A DNA stretch of 5,902 nucleotides from JAAYZB01 sp937958685 (lineage in GTDB: Bacteria; Bacillota_I; Bacilli_A; Izemoplasmatales; Hujiaoplasmataceae). The position numbers and the translations under genes are program-made. The DNA is taken from the NCBI GenBank assembly GCA_036824265.1, contig DAITAL010000070.1:1-5902 (forward strand). The letters are read 5' to 3'. Positions 4,316 through 5,902 of this stretch are shown here, piece by piece. The notes under the pieces were generated by a model that saw only the letters and a list, made by a program, of their open reading frames with translations, did no database searches and had not been told where the DNA came from. The stretch's first letter is position 1; each line of letters begins with the position of its first letter.

Positions 4316-5902
4316 TCCCGGCCTCCCGCTTCAAGGATGAAATCGACCTTGCCAAGCAATCTGTCGGCCCTGACGAGGCGGACTTGCACTTTCTTACCTA
4401 TATTATACACCGTCCGGCTGGAAATTCCAAGATACATCATCTTGTTCTCGTCGAAGTCGATGGCTTCGGGAAAAGTGGAGATATGCACCAGGCCTTCGAC
4501 GGTGTTCGGCAACTCGATGAACATCCCGAAGCGCGTCAGACCGGAGACGACGCCCTCAAAAATCTGGCCGATGCGGGATTCCATGTATTCGGCCTTCTTC
4601 ATGTCTTCGACTTCGCGTTCGGCGATCATCGCCCGGCGTTCGGTCAGGGAGGCCTGCGCCGCGGCCGGCGGGATCACGGCTTCATAATGGTCGAGCGTCT
4701 GGATATCCGGCGTCTCAAAAAGGTAACTCCTGAGCATCCGGTGGACCAAGAGGTCGGGATAGCGCCTGATCGGCGAGGTGAAATGGGTGTAATCGGCGAA
4801 TGCCAACCCGTAATGGCCCAAGTTGTGGGCGGCATACTTGGCCTTGGCCATCGACCTGAGCATCAGGGTGTTGACGACTTTTTCGTATTCGCTGTCCTCG
4901 ACGGCAAGCAAAAGCTTCTGCAAATGCCGGTGGGTGATGCGTTTGGGAATGTCGCCCACGTAACCGAGTTCCCTGGCGAATTGAAACAGAGACGTGAGTT
5001 TCTCGCCATCCGGTTTTTCGTGGATCCGGTAGATGAACGGAAATTCGCGCGCCTGGATGTCGGAAGCCACGACCTGGTTGGCGACCAGCATGAATTCCTC
5101 GATCAGACGTTCGGAAACGCCCCGATCCCTGATTTTGATATCGGCTACATGGCCCTCGCTGTCAAAGGCGATCTTCGGTTCGATCATCTCGAAGTCGATC
5201 GAGCCGAGCTCCGTGCGGACACGGCGCAAAATCGCCGCCAGATCCGCCATTTGCCTTAGCGAAGCGATGATCGCCGGATCGGTGATCGCTTCCGAAACGT
5301 CGCCGGCTAGGATCTTGTTGCACTCGGAATAGGTCAGCTGCTGGCGGCTTCTGATGATCGAGGGGAAGATTTCGTATCCCAACACTTCGGCCTGGCTGTT
5401 GATTTCCATGACGCAAGAGACGGCGAGCCGGTCGACCTCCGGATTAAGCGAGCAGATGCCGTTGCTTAGTTTCCGGGGCAGCATCGGGACCACCCGGTCC
5501 GCAAGGTAGACGCTCGTTCCCCGGAGGCAGGCCTCCTCATCCAGCGCGCTGCCTTCCCTGACATAGTGGCTGACATCGGCGATGTGGACGCCCAACCGGA
5601 AGTTGCCGTTACGCAAAATCTCGAGGGCGATCGCGTCGTCGATGTCCTTGGTGTCGTCGCCGTCGATCGTGAAGATCAATTGGTCTCGTAGATCCTGGCG
5701 ACCCTTGTGCTCAATTGCCAGAACCTCATCGGGGACGCTGTCGAGATCGGCGATCGTCGGTTGAGCGAACTCATAAGGGATCTCCAGCCGTCTGATGACT
5801 TCGATGATCTCGATCCCCGGATCGTCGCGATGGCCAAAGAGCTCCGTGATCTCGCAATCGACGATGTTCTGTTTGCCGTATTTCACGATTTTCCCCTTGA
5901 CC
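4312..5902 (-). CDS. rnr: ribonuclease R, 3' part (5' end outside window)
   Basis: The C-terminal 529 residues of RNase R, a processive 3'-to-5' exoribonuclease that degrades structured RNA and, in bacteria with trans-translation, the defective mRNA released by tmRNA. The frame stays open through the right edge; the GTG at 5886 is internal, since the family block GKIVKYG...FGHRDDPG spans it. Numbered from that GTG: end of the cold-shock domains at about 1-35; the RNB catalytic domain at about 55-390, with TIDGDDTKDIDDA carrying the metal ligands D75, D81, D83, D84, VYLADRVVPMLP with Y127, and HFTSPIRRYPDLLVHR at 368-383; and an S1 domain at about 437-520. No Lys-rich tail follows the S1 domain, unlike E. 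coli RNase R. Roughly 170-200 N-terminal residues should lie outside. The stop overlaps smpB, so the two are translationally coupled. Confidence 0.96.
   Translation of the reverse strand, partial: VKGKIVKYGKQNIVDCEITELFGHRDDPGIEIIEVIRRLEIPYEFAQPTIADLDSVPDEVLAIEHKGRQDLRDQLIFTIDGDDTKDIDDAIALEILRNGNFRLGVHIADVSHYVREGSALDEEACLRGTSVYLADRVVPMLPRKLSNGICSLNPEVDRLAVSCVMEINSQAEVLGYEIFPSIIRSRQQLTYSECNKILAGDVSEAITDPAIIASLRQMADLAAILRRVRTELGSIDFEMIEPKIAFDSEGHVADIKIRDRGVSERLIEEFMLVANQVVASDIQAREFPFIYRIHEKPDGEKLTSLFQFARELGYVGDIPKRITHRHLQKLLLAVEDSEYEKVVNTLMLRSMAKAKYAAHNLGHYGLAFADYTHFTSPIRRYPDLLVHRMLRSYLFETPDIQTLDHYEAVIPPAAAQASLTERRAMIAEREVEDMKKAEYMESRIGQIFEGVVSGLTRFGMFIELPNTVEGLVHISTFPEAIDFDENKMMYLGISSRTVYNIGKKVQVRLVRADRLLGKVDFILEAGGRE

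Noticed and set aside
4103..5259. Long plus-strand open frames opposite rnr and smpB (4103-4687 and 4384-5259).
   Set aside because: They lie antisense to strongly conserved RNase R and SmpB sequence and show no recognisable domain; GC-rich codon bias of the true strand explains the open frames.

Overview
The window reads as a bacterial chromosome segment, most likely from a Bacillota-type organism. The reasons are the gene order rnr-smpB-ssrA, strong AGGAGG-like ribosome binding sites, and TGA used as a stop codon (standard code 11, not Mycoplasma code 4). I cannot place it below phylum. All convincing genes lie on the minus strand, so transcription runs from high to low coordinates.

Right part (about 3470-5902) is a housekeeping trans-translation block. 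It holds the 3' part of rnr (RNase R, 5' end outside the window), smpB (start overlaps the rnr stop as ATGA), the tmRNA gene ssrA only 11 nt after smpB, and a clear Rho-independent terminator after ssrA. This block looks GC-rich by eye. RNase R, SmpB and tmRNA act together in rescuing stalled ribosomes and clearing faulty mRNA.

Left part (about 1-3470) is clearly more AT-rich and looks like accessory DNA placed directly downstream of the ssrA 3' end, a classic insertion point for genomic islands. Going away from ssrA it contains: an intergenic stretch with four GTGTA repeats spaced 20-21 bp; a promoter embedded in a 28-bp imperfect direct repeat; a gene for a Schlafen/AlbA_2 plus GHKL-ATPase-like plus winged-helix protein; a second intergenic region with three operator-like sites spaced exactly 41 bp; and a compact three-gene operon, hipB-hipS-hipT. 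In that operon a HipA-type kinase toxin is split in two, as in the tripartite HipBST toxin-antitoxin system of enteropathogenic E. coli. The left edge may hold the start of one more gene overlapping the end of hipT.

Most interesting points: a HipBST-like system whose kinase has T-V-P instead of the S-I-S glycine-rich loop, with an N-terminal Cys/His cluster; its phased operator array, with one site inside the promoter spacer; the unexplained GTGTA array; and a tmRNA tag ending in Tyr-Ala-Ala rather than Leu-Ala-Ala.
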